Source: an uncultured Myxococcales bacterium
GTDB taxonomy: Bacteria; Myxococcota_A; UBA9042
Direction: 5' to 3'
DNA length: 64,000 nucleotides
Assembly: GCA_903919145.1 (NCBI GenBank)
Contig: CAIXGW010000081.1
Coordinates: 1-64,000 of the forward strand
Under the pieces are notes generated by a model. That model saw only the letters and a program-made list of their open reading frames with translations. It made no database searches and was not told where the DNA came from. Positions 16,360-25,554 of this stretch are shown in pieces. The translations under genes and the position numbers were made by a program. Positions within the stretch are counted from its first letter, which is position 1. Every line of letters begins with the position of its first letter.

Positions 16360-16746
16360 TCAGCGCAATCGCCAAGCCGCCATTGCCAGCATCAGCCAAC
16401 CGGCCATAAAGCTGAGCCCGCCCAGCGGTGTGACCATGCCCAGCTTGCGCCAGCCGGTGGCGACCATCAAGTACAAGCTCCCAGAGAACACGGCGACACC
16501 CACCAGAAATGCCCAGCCGGCCCAGGTGGCCCAGCGCGTTCCGCCGGCCGAGCCCTGGCTGCTGACCCAACGCTCTACCGGCACCACCGTCAACAGAGCC
16601 AGCGCGTGGTAGAACTGGTAGCGCACCGCCGTCTCAAAGATCGCCAGAGCCTGTGGCGTCAAGCGCTCCTTTAGGGCGTGGGCCCCAAAAGCGCCCAGCG
16701 CAACGGCCAGCGCACCCAAGACAGCGGCGATAGAGATCCACGGCAT
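16360..16746 (-). CDS. DUF423 family small membrane protein
   Basis: The product has 128 aa and four hydrophobic segments. The N-terminal LGALAVALGAFGAHALKERL is the hallmark of the DUF423 (YgdD/YwdK) family. It is followed by FETAVRYQFYHALALL, also conserved. These proteins are inner-membrane proteins of unknown function. I chose the ATG at 16746, which starts directly at the conserved domain and has GGGAAG upstream. The gene diverges from the purine operon; the 261 bases between them show no clear promoter pair. Confidence 0.88.
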   Translation of the reverse strand: MPWISIAAVLGALAVALGAFGAHALKERLTPQALAIFETAVRYQFYHALALLTVVPVERWVSSQGSAGGTRWATWAGWAFLVGVAVFSGSLYLMVATGWRKLGMVTPLGGLSFMAGWLMLAMAAWRLR

Positions 16747-17007
16747 GGCGTTCTTCCCAGGTGCAGCACGGGACTGCGCTCCACGCCCGGCAGGGTGGCG
16801 GCAGGGCCGGCCCGCGTCAAGGGCCCATGGCGCTGGCCGATGCGTGGCAAGCTTGTGACGCGGCAAGCCGAAACTGCCTTGCGGCCCGCTGGCACCTGAC
16901 CTTACCCTTGCTCATCCCCGGCTGCACTGGCGCTGCACCCGGGCTTTCAGCTGCGGCTCAGCGCGGGGGCGGCGCTTTCAGCGGGTCCAAGGACGGGAGG
17001 TCGGGTC

Positions 17008-19047
17008 GTGTCGCTGCATCCAGTGCCGTTTGAACACCTGCTGCGGCGCGTGCTGACAGAGGCTGCGCGGTGCCGCCAGGATCCCAACGCGGCGGTGCTA
17101 GAAGTGCCGGCGCGCAAGTTTCACCGCAGCTCAGACTCGCGGGACCTGCGGGTCTGGCACCACGGCCAGGCGGCGGCCAATCCCCTGGGGCCTGCGGCGG
17201 GTCCGCACACCCAGCTGGCGCAGAACCTGGTGGCGGGCTGGCTGGCCGGCTGCCGGATCTTTGAGCTGAAAACCGTTCAGATTCGCGACGACCTGGTGAT
17301 ACCGCGGCCCTGCATCGACATGGCGACGGTTGGCTACAATGTCGAGTGGTCCCAAGAGCTGCGGCTGGCGGACTCGGCGCTGGAGTACGTCAAGGGCGCG
17401 TACCTGATTGAGCTGCTTCGCCAATCGGGGCTGGTGGACCTGGGGGCCGACAGCGGCGACGTCCTTTACGACCTGAGCGTGGGCTATGACCTGGCCGGCG
17501 TGCAGTCGCCGCCGATCCGCCAATTCCTGGCCACCCTGCGCGACACGCGGCCACTGGTTGACCAGCTGCGCCAGCAAATCCCCGGTGAGTTTGCGTATCT
17601 GCGCGATGTGACGCTGCCGCAGCGGCTCAGCCAGTCGCTGACGCTGTCGACCTTTCACGGCTGCCCGCCGGGCGAGATCGAGGCGATTGCCGCCTACCTC
17701 ATGCAGCAAGAGGGCCTGAACGTCACCATCAAGCTCAACCCGACGCTGCTCGGCAAGCAGCGCTTGGGCGAAATCCTGAATGACAAGCTGGGCTACGGCG
17801 AGATCCGCGTCCCCGATGCGGCCTTTGACAAAGACGCGACGTGGCAACAGGCAGAAGGCATTGTAGAGCGCCTGAGCGCCGTAGCCGAGCGCTGCGGCCG
17901 CAGCTTTGGCGTCAAGTTTACCAACACCCTGGTCGTAGAGAACCACCGCGATTTCTTTCCGGCTTCTGAGCGAGAGATGTACCTGTCGGGCGCGCCGCTG
18001 CACGTGCTGGCCCTGCAGCTGGTGGCGGATTTTCGCATGCGCTTTGGCGACCGCTTTGCCGTCTCGTTTTCCGCGGGGATCGACCAGAAGAACTTTGCCG
18101 ACGCGGCAGCCCTGGGCCTGGTGCCCGTCACGGTGTGCAGCGACCTGCTGCAGCCAGGCGGCTACGGGCGGGCCAGCGGCTACCTGACGGAGCTCTACCG
18201 GCGGATGGGCCAGGTGGGCGCGACCACGCTGGGCGATTTCTGCCTGAGCGCCTATGGTTTTGCCGAGACGGCCCTGGACCTGTCTGGCTTGAATCCGCCG
18301 CCAGAGCTGCGCCAACGCTGGCTGGCCAAGCTGGCCGAAGGCGCCGACCTGGCCATGGAGATTGGCGACGACGCTGTGTACGCCGCGTGGGTCAGCGCCG
18401 TGCTGCCGCTCAACACCAACTTCTACGCCGGCCAGGTGCTGGAAGACCCGCGCTATGCCGCCGCCAAGAACCTCAAGAGCCCCAAGAAGATCGGCAGCCA
18501 CCTCGACACGTTTGACTGCATCAGCTGCGACAAGTGTGTGCCCGTGTGCCCCAACACCGCGCTGTTCACCTACCCCACCCCAGAGAGCGCCAGCGGCCAA
18601 CTGCTCCAAGAGCATCAGATCGCCGTCTTTGCCCCCGCCTGCAATGACTGCGGCAACTGCGACGTGTTCTGCCCCGAAGAGGGCGGGCCTTATGCCAAGA
18701 AGCCGCGGATTCACAGCGACCTGAGCCGGTTTGAGGCAGAGAGCCCCCGCGAAGGTGTGTGGCTGTCGGCCGGCGGCTTGCTGGGCCGCGGGCGTTTTGC
18801 CGGCGCCGCAGCCTCGCTGGACATCACCAGCCACGGGGTAGTCCTGCGCGCCTCTGGCCCAGACGGCAGTGAGGTGGACAGCGTGCTGCCCATGGCCGAT
18901 GGCGCCGAGCTGCGCCTTGCCGCGGGCGCCCTGGGCAACACCGCCGCCGCTGCTGCCTGCCGCTCTTTGCTGTGGATCGCCTTGGGCGTGGCCCAGCCCC
19001 AGCGCATCAACTACCTGAACACGCGCGCCATCGCGGCCGCCCGCTGA
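17008..19047 (+). CDS. ygfK: YgfK-like iron-sulfur oxidoreductase subunit (short form)
   Basis: The 679-aa product resembles YgfK, annotated as a putative selenate reductase subunit and placed genetically in anaerobic purine/urate breakdown. The first ~460 residues form the dihydroorotate-dehydrogenase-like part (FHGCPPGEIEAIAAYL, IKLNPTLLG, VKFTNTLVVEN). A two-cluster ferredoxin region follows: CISCDKCVPVCP from residue 504 and CNDCGNCDVFCPEEGG from residue 545. E. coli YgfK has about 1030 aa and, as I recall, a GltD-like FAD/NAD(P) module between these parts, which is absent here. It may use a separate electron-transfer partner. The GTG start has a GGGAGG site. It is the first gene of the operon. 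Confidence 0.82.
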   Translation: MSLHPVPFEHLLRRVLTEAARCRQDPNAAVLEVPARKFHRSSDSRDLRVWHHGQAAANPLGPAAGPHTQLAQNLVAGWLAGCRIFELKTVQIRDDLVIPRPCIDMATVGYNVEWSQELRLADSALEYVKGAYLIELLRQSGLVDLGADSGDVLYDLSVGYDLAGVQSPPIRQFLATLRDTRPLVDQLRQQIPGEFAYLRDVTLPQRLSQSLTLSTFHGCPPGEIEAIAAYLMQQEGLNVTIKLNPTLLGKQRLGEILNDKLGYGEIRVPDAAFDKDATWQQAEGIVERLSAVAERCGRSFGVKFTNTLVVENHRDFFPASEREMYLSGAPLHVLALQLVADFRMRFGDRFAVSFSAGIDQKNFADAAALGLVPVTVCSDLLQPGGYGRASGYLTELYRRMGQVGATTLGDFCLSAYGFAETALDLSGLNPPPELRQRWLAKLAEGADLAMEIGDDAVYAAWVSAVLPLNTNFYAGQVLEDPRYAAAKNLKSPKKIGSHLDTFDCISCDKCVPVCPNTALFTYPTPESASGQLLQEHQIAVFAPACNDCGNCDVFCPEEGGPYAKKPRIHSDLSRFEAESPREGVWLSAGGLLGRGRFAGAAASLDITSHGVVLRASGPDGSEVDSVLPMADGAELRLAAGALGNTAAAAACRSLLWIALGVAQPQRINYLNTRAIAAAR

Positions 19048-19103
19048 GGCAGGCAACTTAGCCGCCCATCCCACAAGCCCCTACTACCACAAAGGAATTG
19101 CCC

Positions 19104-20069
19104 ATGACCGTACCCAGCCCCTCCGACGCCAGTCCCGCCATTGTGATTGCCATGGGCGGCAACTCGCTGCTCGATCCGGCTCTGCCGCCGACCATCGACA
19201 ATCAGTTTGCCGTAACCCAGCGCGCAGTGGAGCCGATTGCCGAGCTGATGGCGGCCGGCTACCGCTTTGTGCTGACCCACGGCAATGGACCGCAAGTCGG
19301 CTGGATGCTGCTGCGCTCTGAGCTGAGCCGCAGTCAGCTTCATGAAGTGCCTTTGGATTCTCTGGTTGCCAGCTCGCAGGGCGGCATTGGCTACATGCTG
19401 CAGCGCCTGCTCAAAGACGAGCTGACCAAGCGCGGCGTCCACGCGCCCCTGGCCACGGTAATGACCGAGGTCGAGGTGGACCCGGCGGATCCGGCCTTTG
19501 CCAAGCCCACCAAGCCAGTCGGCATGTTCTACAGCGCCGAAGAGGCGGAGAAGCGCCGGCGAGAGAATGGCTGGGCTGTGGCAGAGGACGCCAAGCGCGG
19601 CTGGCGACGGGTTGTACCTTCGCCGCTGCCCAAAGCGATTGTAGAGCTGGATGTGATTCGCATGCTGATCAGCGCAGGCGCCACCGTGATTTCCTGCGGC
19701 GGCGGCGGCGTGCCGGTGATGCGCAACCAGGCCGGGCTGCTTAGCGGGCTGGAGGCGGTGATCGACAAAGACCGGACCAGCGCCTTGTTGGCCGTCGACC
19801 TGGGCGCTGAGCGGCTGATCATCACCACCGGGACGGACAAGGTCTACCGCGACTACATGAAAGGCACGCCTACGCCCATCGACGTGGCCACGGCCAGCGA
19901 GCTGCGCGCTCTGCTGGCAGAGGGGCAATTCCCCGCGGGCAGCATGGGCCCCAAGATCGACGCAGCGCTGTATTTCCTGGACCACGGCGGTCAGTCCGTG
20001 ACCATCTGCCGCCCCGAAGACCTGGTGGCCGCCATCGACGGCCGCGCCGGCACCCTGATTGTCAAGTGA
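19104..20069 (+). CDS. Carbamate kinase
   Basis: The product has 321 aa, typical of carbamate kinases (ArcC/YqeA). These convert carbamoyl phosphate and ADP to ATP and carbamate. Family motifs are AMGGNSLL near the N-terminus, THGNGPQVGW, SQGGIGYMLQ, VISCGGGGVPV, EAVIDKDRTSALLA and ITTGTDKVY. The ATG follows AAAGGA at good distance, and a TTG six bases upstream is less likely. It lies 56 bases after ygfK and, with YgeW, would give ATP from the carbamoyl group released during purine ring breakdown. In E. coli the equivalent gene in the cluster is yqeA. Confidence 0.93.
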   Translation: MTVPSPSDASPAIVIAMGGNSLLDPALPPTIDNQFAVTQRAVEPIAELMAAGYRFVLTHGNGPQVGWMLLRSELSRSQLHEVPLDSLVASSQGGIGYMLQRLLKDELTKRGVHAPLATVMTEVEVDPADPAFAKPTKPVGMFYSAEEAEKRRRENGWAVAEDAKRGWRRVVPSPLPKAIVELDVIRMLISAGATVISCGGGGVPVMRNQAGLLSGLEAVIDKDRTSALLAVDLGAERLIITTGTDKVYRDYMKGTPTPIDVATASELRALLAEGQFPAGSMGPKIDAALYFLDHGGQSVTICRPEDLVAAIDGRAGTLIVK

Positions 20070-20114
20070 GCTCATTTTCAAGGGAGCTCAGACTCAATTG
20101 AGCTCAGCGTCAAT
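20067..20114. repeat. Three 16-bp tandem repeats between carbamate kinase and ygeW
   Basis: Three direct repeats with exact 16-base period, pattern NGAGCTCANNNNCAAN, begin at 20067, 20083 and 20099; the first overlaps the carbamate kinase stop codon. GAGCTC palindromes fall at 20068, 20084 and 20100. They could form an operator or an intercistronic RNA element. Confidence 0.85.
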
Positions 20115-20170
20115 GGATCTTAAGAGTCTTGTGTTGACCGTCCGCACCGGACCGTCAAGGAGAACCACCC

Positions 20171-21310
20171 GTGAGCACCATCCAACTGCCCCCTCTGGAC
20201 GCCCAAGTCCTCAATGGCTTGACCGGCCGCAGCCTGCTCATCACCCAGGACTGGAGCGACCCCGAAATCGAAGCGTTGCTCAATGTCGCCGCGGCGTTTG
20301 AGACGCTGGACCGCGCCGGGGTCAAGACTGACCTGCTGCCGGCCGAGCTGGCCTACGCCATGTTCTTTGACAACTCGACCCGCACCAAGTCGGCGTGGGC
20401 CGGTGCCGCCGCGCGCCTGGGCATGCAGCCGGTGATTGTTGACGGTAGCTCGACCCAGATCGCCCACGGCGAGACGGCCAGCGAGACCGGCGCCATGCTG
20501 GGCATGAACAGCCACGCGCTGGGCGTGCGCCACGACCTCATCCTGGGCCAGGGCCAGAAGATGATGCGAGAGGTCAAGTCCGGCATTGACGAGTACTTGC
20601 AGGCCAGCGGCCAGACCCGCAGCGTGCCCATCGTCAACCTGCAGTGCGACGTGGACCACCCAACCCAGTCGCTGGCGGACCTGCAGTGGATGCGCCAGCG
20701 CTTTGGCGGCAACCTGCGCGGCAAGCGGATCGCCGTGTCGTGGGCCTACTCGCCCAGCTACGCCAAGCCGCTGTCGGTGCCGCAGGGCCTCATCATGCTG
20801 CTGACCCGGTACGGCGCCGACGTGGTGCTGGCCCACCCAGAGGGCTACAACCTGCTGCCTGAGACCATGGAATACGCCAAGGAAAACGCCAAGCGCTCCG
20901 GCGGTACCTTCCAGCTTGAAGGATCGATGGACGAGGCCTTTGTTGGCGCGGACATTGTCTACCCCAAGAGCTGGGGGCCCATGGACCTGATGTTTGAGCG
21001 CGTGGCGGCGGCCGGAGACAAGGGCGCGCTGGGCCAGATCGAAGGCAAGATGCTGGCGCGCAACGCAGAACACAAAGACTGGATCTGCGACGAGCGGCGC
21101 ATGCGCCTGACCCGCCACGGCGAAGCCCTGTACATGCACTGCCTGCCCGCCGACATCGGCGCCGAAGTCTCGCCCGGCGTGATGGAGAAAGCGCGGATCG
21201 ACGTGGCCATGGAAGCCCAGAAGAAAGTCTACGTGATCATGGCCATGCTCGGCATCGCCAAGGTCCCAGGCCTGGCCGGCAAGCTGGCGGGCCTAGCAGG
21301 AGGCAAGTGA
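20171..21310 (+). CDS. ygeW: YgeW-type carbamoyltransferase
   Basis: The 379-aa product belongs to the aspartate/ornithine carbamoyltransferase superfamily and matches the YgeW subgroup. The carbamoyl phosphate loop is FFDNSTRTKSAW (STRT near residue 70), the second binding segment is CDVDHPTQSLADLQW, and the third is MHCLPADIGAEV. YgeW lacks the usual ATCase/OTCase substrate residues. In urate-degrading bacteria it is proposed to act on a carbamoylated (ureido) intermediate in reverse, releasing carbamoyl phosphate for the carbamate kinase. The GTG start has AAGGAG upstream. The stop overlaps the next ATG. Confidence 0.9.
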   Translation: MSTIQLPPLDAQVLNGLTGRSLLITQDWSDPEIEALLNVAAAFETLDRAGVKTDLLPAELAYAMFFDNSTRTKSAWAGAAARLGMQPVIVDGSSTQIAHGETASETGAMLGMNSHALGVRHDLILGQGQKMMREVKSGIDEYLQASGQTRSVPIVNLQCDVDHPTQSLADLQWMRQRFGGNLRGKRIAVSWAYSPSYAKPLSVPQGLIMLLTRYGADVVLAHPEGYNLLPETMEYAKENAKRSGGTFQLEGSMDEAFVGADIVYPKSWGPMDLMFERVAAAGDKGALGQIEGKMLARNAEHKDWICDERRMRLTRHGEALYMHCLPADIGAEVSPGVMEKARIDVAMEAQKKVYVIMAMLGIAKVPGLAGKLAGLAGGK

Positions 21311-22854
21311 TGAGTGGTGACCAACTGGACCTGAAGATCCGCGAGCTGGCGGCGCGCGACCTGCCCCTGGCGGCGGCGATCCTGCGCGAAGCGGTGCGCG
21401 TGCCAGAGGATTTTGTCGACCTGGCCCCAGACCAGGGCGGCGACCCGCTGTGCGGCCTGTCCAACCACGAGGGGCCGCGCCTCAAGGGCCTGATGAAGGC
21501 CATCATTGATCACAAGGCCGTGGCCAGGCCAGAAGACGTCGGCATTGACGCCTTTGGCAACCTGGTGTGGACGGTGCAAGACCCCAGCGACGGCATCCCG
21601 GCCGCGCAGAAAAAGGTCATCTATCTAGACGGTCACAGCGACACGGTGCGGGCGTTGCGTCCCAACTGGCATGCCAAGACCGGCGGCGGCCTGGACCCGT
21701 ACAAAGGCATCACCGACGCGGCCAAGATCGACCGCTCGTTCTTGCGCAAGGAGCTCGGCTGGTTGCCGCCAGATGCCGAGTGGCAGCACCTGCTGTTTGG
21801 CCGCGGCTCGGCCGACCAGCTGGCGGGCGTGGTCTCTCAGGTGCTGGCGACGCGGATCCTGTTAGAGCTGGCGCCGCTGGGTGCCCTCAAGGGCGTCATC
21901 ATCCGCAGCTATGCCACAGTGGCCGAAGAAGACAACGACGGCTGCGGGCCCAAGTACATCGTAGACAAGGTGCTGCCCGGCGCGCCCGCCGAGCTCATCC
22001 CAGACGTGGTGGTGCTGACCGAAGGCACCGGCGATGCAGTCAAAGGCGCCCTGGGCATCTACCGCGGGCAGCGCGGGCGGATGCAGATCGAGGTCAACGT
22101 CCACGGCAAGTCCTGCCACGGCTCGATGCCTTGGATGGGCTTGAATCCGCTGGAGTATGCCGGGGCGATCCTCCACGAGGCCGCCAAGGCCTATGAGGCG
22201 CGAGACGGCTTTCTGGACGACCCGTTCTTGGGCCACGGCACCCGCACTGCCTCCTGGGCCAACCTGAGCACGCCCAGCGACTGCGCCGTGCCAGAGCGCT
22301 TTGTGTTCCGCTTTGACCGCCGTCTGACCGTGGGCGAGACCCCAGAGCAGGCCGTGGCCGACATCGAGCGCCTGCAGGCCGTGGCCGACGCCCGCGCCGC
22401 CGGCTTGAGCGTGGACATCAGCGTGCCGGACTACAGTGACCCGACCTGGGTGGGCTACCAGGCCACCAACCCGCAGATCTATCCGGGCTGGGCCACCCCA
22501 GAAGACCACCCGGCGCTGCAGGCGGTGATAGAGAGCTACAAGCGGGTGGTGACGCCAGAAATCGAAGACGGCGAGCGCCAGGGCGGCCGGTTGCGCAAGC
22601 AGCCGCGGGTAGACCGCTGGATCTTCTCGACCGATGGCGTTGGCTTTCCGGTCCGCGTGGAAGACCAGCGCATCCCGGTGACGCCGGCCAAGCGCTGGGT
22701 GACCTCAGGCGCCGTCAAGCATCCGCCGATGTTTGGCTTTGGCGCAGGCATAGAGCAGAACACCCACAAGATCGGCGAGTGCGTCGACCTGCGCGAGCTG
22801 CAGCACGCGATTGCGGTGCTGGCGCGCTTTCCGTCGATTTTTGCGGCGATGTGA
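21310..22854 (+). CDS. ygeY: YgeY-type M20 metallohydrolase
   Basis: The 514-aa product is an M20/ArgE-like dizinc hydrolase of the YgeY group. Metal and catalytic residues are visible in LDGHSDTV (His plus Asp), FGRGSADQLAGVV (bridging Asp), AEEDNDGCG (catalytic Glu pair), LTEGTGD and the final His in EQNTHKIGECV. The dimerisation domain contains NVHGKSCHGSMPW. At about 515 aa it is longer than E. coli YgeY (around 400 aa), mainly through an N-terminal extension and a segment near residues 110-150. The ATG shares a base with the ygeW stop (TGATG), so the two are coupled. In the pathway it should cleave an amide or ureido bond of a purine-derived intermediate. Confidence 0.88.
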   Translation: MSGDQLDLKIRELAARDLPLAAAILREAVRVPEDFVDLAPDQGGDPLCGLSNHEGPRLKGLMKAIIDHKAVARPEDVGIDAFGNLVWTVQDPSDGIPAAQKKVIYLDGHSDTVRALRPNWHAKTGGGLDPYKGITDAAKIDRSFLRKELGWLPPDAEWQHLLFGRGSADQLAGVVSQVLATRILLELAPLGALKGVIIRSYATVAEEDNDGCGPKYIVDKVLPGAPAELIPDVVVLTEGTGDAVKGALGIYRGQRGRMQIEVNVHGKSCHGSMPWMGLNPLEYAGAILHEAAKAYEARDGFLDDPFLGHGTRTASWANLSTPSDCAVPERFVFRFDRRLTVGETPEQAVADIERLQAVADARAAGLSVDISVPDYSDPTWVGYQATNPQIYPGWATPEDHPALQAVIESYKRVVTPEIEDGERQGGRLRKQPRVDRWIFSTDGVGFPVRVEDQRIPVTPAKRWVTSGAVKHPPMFGFGAGIEQNTHKIGECVDLRELQHAIAVLARFPSIFAAM

Positions 22855-22887
22855 TCGGTGCTCTCGAACTAGCTTAAGGGAAACACA

Positions 22888-25554
22888 ATGGAATCGCTGC
22901 TGCGCACTGTCACCTTTACCTTGAATGGCCGCCTGGTCGAGGTGGCAGTGCGTCAGGGCGAGACCTTGCTGCAAACCCTGAGGAATCGCCTGGGGATCAA
23001 GTCGGTCAAAGACGGCTGCGCCCCCCAGGGCCAGTGCGGCTGCTGCCTGGCGGTCATCGATGGCACGGGCAAGACCACTTGCTCGATGACGACCGACAAG
23101 GTCCAGGGCCGCACCGTCACCACCTTGGAAGGCGTCTCTGACCAAGAGCGCGACCTGCTGGCCCGCTGCTTTACCGCCGCGGCTGGGGTGCAGTGCGGCT
23201 TTTGCATCCCCGGGTTTGCCTTGAGGGCCACCGCCTTTGTGCAGAAATATCCCGATCCCAACCGCGAGGAGATGGCGCGGGCGTTTGACGGCCACCTGTG
23301 CCGCTGCACCGGGTACACCAAGATCTTTCAGGCCGTGGAGCTGTACGCCAAGGTCCGCCGTGGCGATGCACCTGCCCCAGAGGTCTGCGAAGACGGGCGG
23401 ATCGGCCAGCCGCTGGGCAACGTCGCCGCGCTGAAGGCGACGCTGGGCGACCGACCGTTTGTCGCCGACCTCGAGGTCGAAGGGATGCTGCACGGCGCGG
23501 TGGTGCTGTCGGAGCACCCGCGGGCCAAGGTGCTGCACATCGACATCTCCAAGGCGCAGGCCCTGCCGGGCGTGGTCCAGGTCGCCACCTACAAAGACAT
23601 TCCCGGAGAGCGCTGGACCGGGCTCATCTACGCCGACTGGCCGGTGTTTGTCGCCGAGGGCGAAGAAGTCCGCTACATCGGCGACATGCTGGCCGCGGTG
23701 GCCGCGGTCGACGAGCACACGGCGCGCGAGGCGGCGGCGCTGGTCCAGGTCACCTATGAGCCGCTGCCGGCGATGCTCGACCCCTTTGAAGCGCTGCTGG
23801 AGGGGGCTCAGCAGGTCAACCCCAAGCACGCCAATGAGCTGTCCAAGACCGTGCTGACCCGCGGCGACGCCCAGCAGGCCCTGCAGCAAAGTGCCCACGT
23901 GGTGCGCGGCCGCTGGCAGACCCAGCGCATCGAGCACCTGTTCTTGGAGCCAGAGAGCTGCCTGGCCAAGCCGCTGGCCAACGGGCGCATGCACATCTAC
24001 AGCCAAGGTCAGGGGATCTTTGATGATCAGCGCTGGATCGCCCGCATGTTGGCGCTGCCGCCAGAGCAGATCCACGTGGAGCTGGTGCCCTCGGGCGGCG
24101 CCTTTGGCGGCAAAGAGGACATGAGCGTGCAGGCCCAGACTGCGCTGCTGTGCCACCTGACCGGCAAAGCAGTGCGGATCACCCTGAGCCGCGAGCAGTC
24201 GGTGCGGGTCCATCCCAAGCGCCACCCGGTCACCATGGACTACGAGGTGGGCTGCGATGCCGAAGGCCGTCTCACCGCGGTGCGCGCCAATATGGTCGGC
24301 GACTCAGGCTCTTATGCGTCGGTCGGTGGCAAGGTGCTAGAGCGCGCGGCCGGCCACGCCTGTGGGCCCTATCGGGTGCCGGTGGTCGACATCGTGGCCC
24401 GCGCCGCCTACACCAACAACCCGCCCTGCGGGGCGATGCGCGGCTTTGGCGTGTGCCAGACCGCCTTTGCCATTGAGGCGTGCGTCGATCTGCTGGCAGA
24501 AAAGGTCGGCCTGGACCGCTGGCAGATGCGCTGGCTCAACGCCGTGGACATCGGCGACATGTACTCGACCGGCCAGATTCTGGAGAAATCGATCGGCCTG
24601 AAGAAAACACTGTTGAAAGTCAAGCCTATCTACGATGCCGCCATCGCCCGCGGTCAGGCTGTGGGCATTGCCTGTGGGCTCAAGAACAGCGGCCTTGGCA
24701 ACGGCGCCGTAGAATTCGGCCGGGCGCGGCTGGTGGTCGAAGCCGATCAGACCATCAGCGTTTACAACTGCTTCTCTGAGATGGGCCAGGGCCTGCTGAC
24801 CATCACGGTGCAGTGCGCGGTCGAAGTGACGGGGCTGGCCGCCGCTGTGTTCCGCCCCAAGGTCGACACCACCTATGCCATTGGCAGCGGCCAGACCACC
24901 GGCTCGCGCGGCACCCTGCTGGCCGGGCGGGCCGTCAAAGACGCGGCGCTCAAGCTCAAGGCCGACCTGGACCTGGGCAAAAGCGTGGCTGACCTGGTGG
25001 GCACCGTCTACGAAGGCGAGATCCGCATTGACGACACCACGGCGCCCGGAGCCAAGGCCGCCAAGGTCAAGACCCACACCTCCTTTGGCTTTGCCACCCA
25101 GCTGGTGCTGCTGGATGATCAGGGGCGGGTAGAGAAAGTGGTGGCTGCGCACGATGTTGGCAGGGCGCTGAATCCGGCGGCGTGCACCGGGCAGATCGAA
25201 GGCGCGGTGGCCATGGGCCTGGGCTACGCCCTGACCGAGGCGCTGGACACCGTGGATGGCTGGCCGGTGACCTACAAGCTCAAGGAGATCGGCGCACTGC
25301 GGACGCGCGACGTGCCAGAGATAGAGGTGCACCTCATTGAGGAGTACGAGCCCGAGGGGCCGTTTGGCGGCAAGGGCGTGGGCGAAATTGGCCTTGTGCC
25401 CACGGCGGCGGCGGTGGCGGGCGCGCTGCGGGCCCACGACGGGGTTCTGCGCACCCAGCTGCCGATGCGCGACTCGCCGGCGGCCAGGGCGATGTCGGTG
25501 GGCAAGATCCCGGCGGCAAAGGTGAAATTGGCGGCGCCGCGGAGCCAGCCATGA
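22888..25554 (+). CDS. Molybdenum hydroxylase, XdhD-like xanthine/purine dehydrogenase
   Basis: The 888-aa product fuses an N-terminal [2Fe-2S] unit to the molybdopterin-binding large subunit. Cluster one uses Cys44, Cys50, Cys53 and Cys65; cluster two uses Cys103, Cys106, Cys138 and Cys140 (HLCRCTGY). The Mo-binding part carries PSGGAFGGKEDM, CGAMRGFGVCQ and, near the C-terminus, FGGKGVGEIGLVP, with the catalytic Glu expected at GVGE. No FAD domain is present, as in E. coli XdhD, which relies on a separate FAD subunit not seen in this window. Relatives are called selenium-dependent xanthine dehydrogenases; they use a labile selenium ligand, not selenocysteine, and there is no in-frame TGA here. 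AAGGGA precedes the ATG. Confidence 0.9.
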   Translation: MESLLRTVTFTLNGRLVEVAVRQGETLLQTLRNRLGIKSVKDGCAPQGQCGCCLAVIDGTGKTTCSMTTDKVQGRTVTTLEGVSDQERDLLARCFTAAAGVQCGFCIPGFALRATAFVQKYPDPNREEMARAFDGHLCRCTGYTKIFQAVELYAKVRRGDAPAPEVCEDGRIGQPLGNVAALKATLGDRPFVADLEVEGMLHGAVVLSEHPRAKVLHIDISKAQALPGVVQVATYKDIPGERWTGLIYADWPVFVAEGEEVRYIGDMLAAVAAVDEHTAREAAALVQVTYEPLPAMLDPFEALLEGAQQVNPKHANELSKTVLTRGDAQQALQQSAHVVRGRWQTQRIEHLFLEPESCLAKPLANGRMHIYSQGQGIFDDQRWIARMLALPPEQIHVELVPSGGAFGGKEDMSVQAQTALLCHLTGKAVRITLSREQSVRVHPKRHPVTMDYEVGCDAEGRLTAVRANMVGDSGSYASVGGKVLERAAGHACGPYRVPVVDIVARAAYTNNPPCGAMRGFGVCQTAFAIEACVDLLAEKVGLDRWQMRWLNAVDIGDMYSTGQILEKSIGLKKTLLKVKPIYDAAIARGQAVGIACGLKNSGLGNGAVEFGRARLVVEADQTISVYNCFSEMGQGLLTITVQCAVEVTGLAAAVFRPKVDTTYAIGSGQTTGSRGTLLAGRAVKDAALKLKADLDLGKSVADLVGTVYEGEIRIDDTTAPGAKAAKVKTHTSFGFATQLVLLDDQGRVEKVVAAHDVGRALNPAACTGQIEGAVAMGLGYALTEALDTVDGWPVTYKLKEIGALRTRDVPEIEVHLIEEYEPEGPFGGKGVGEIGLVPTAAAVAGALRAHDGVLRTQLPMRDSPAARAMSVGKIPAAKVKLAAPRSQP

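Noticed and set aside
17131-19074. Long minus-strand reading frame opposite ygfK
   Set aside because: The plus-strand protein has clear iron-sulfur and DHOD-like motifs; the antisense frame has none and a biased composition. The same holds for the long minus-strand frames opposite the XdhD-like, SsnA-like and PLP genes.
22888-25554. Selenocysteine in the selenium-type xanthine dehydrogenase
   Set aside because: The frame is complete without in-frame TGA; this family uses a labile selenium ligand, not selenocysteine.
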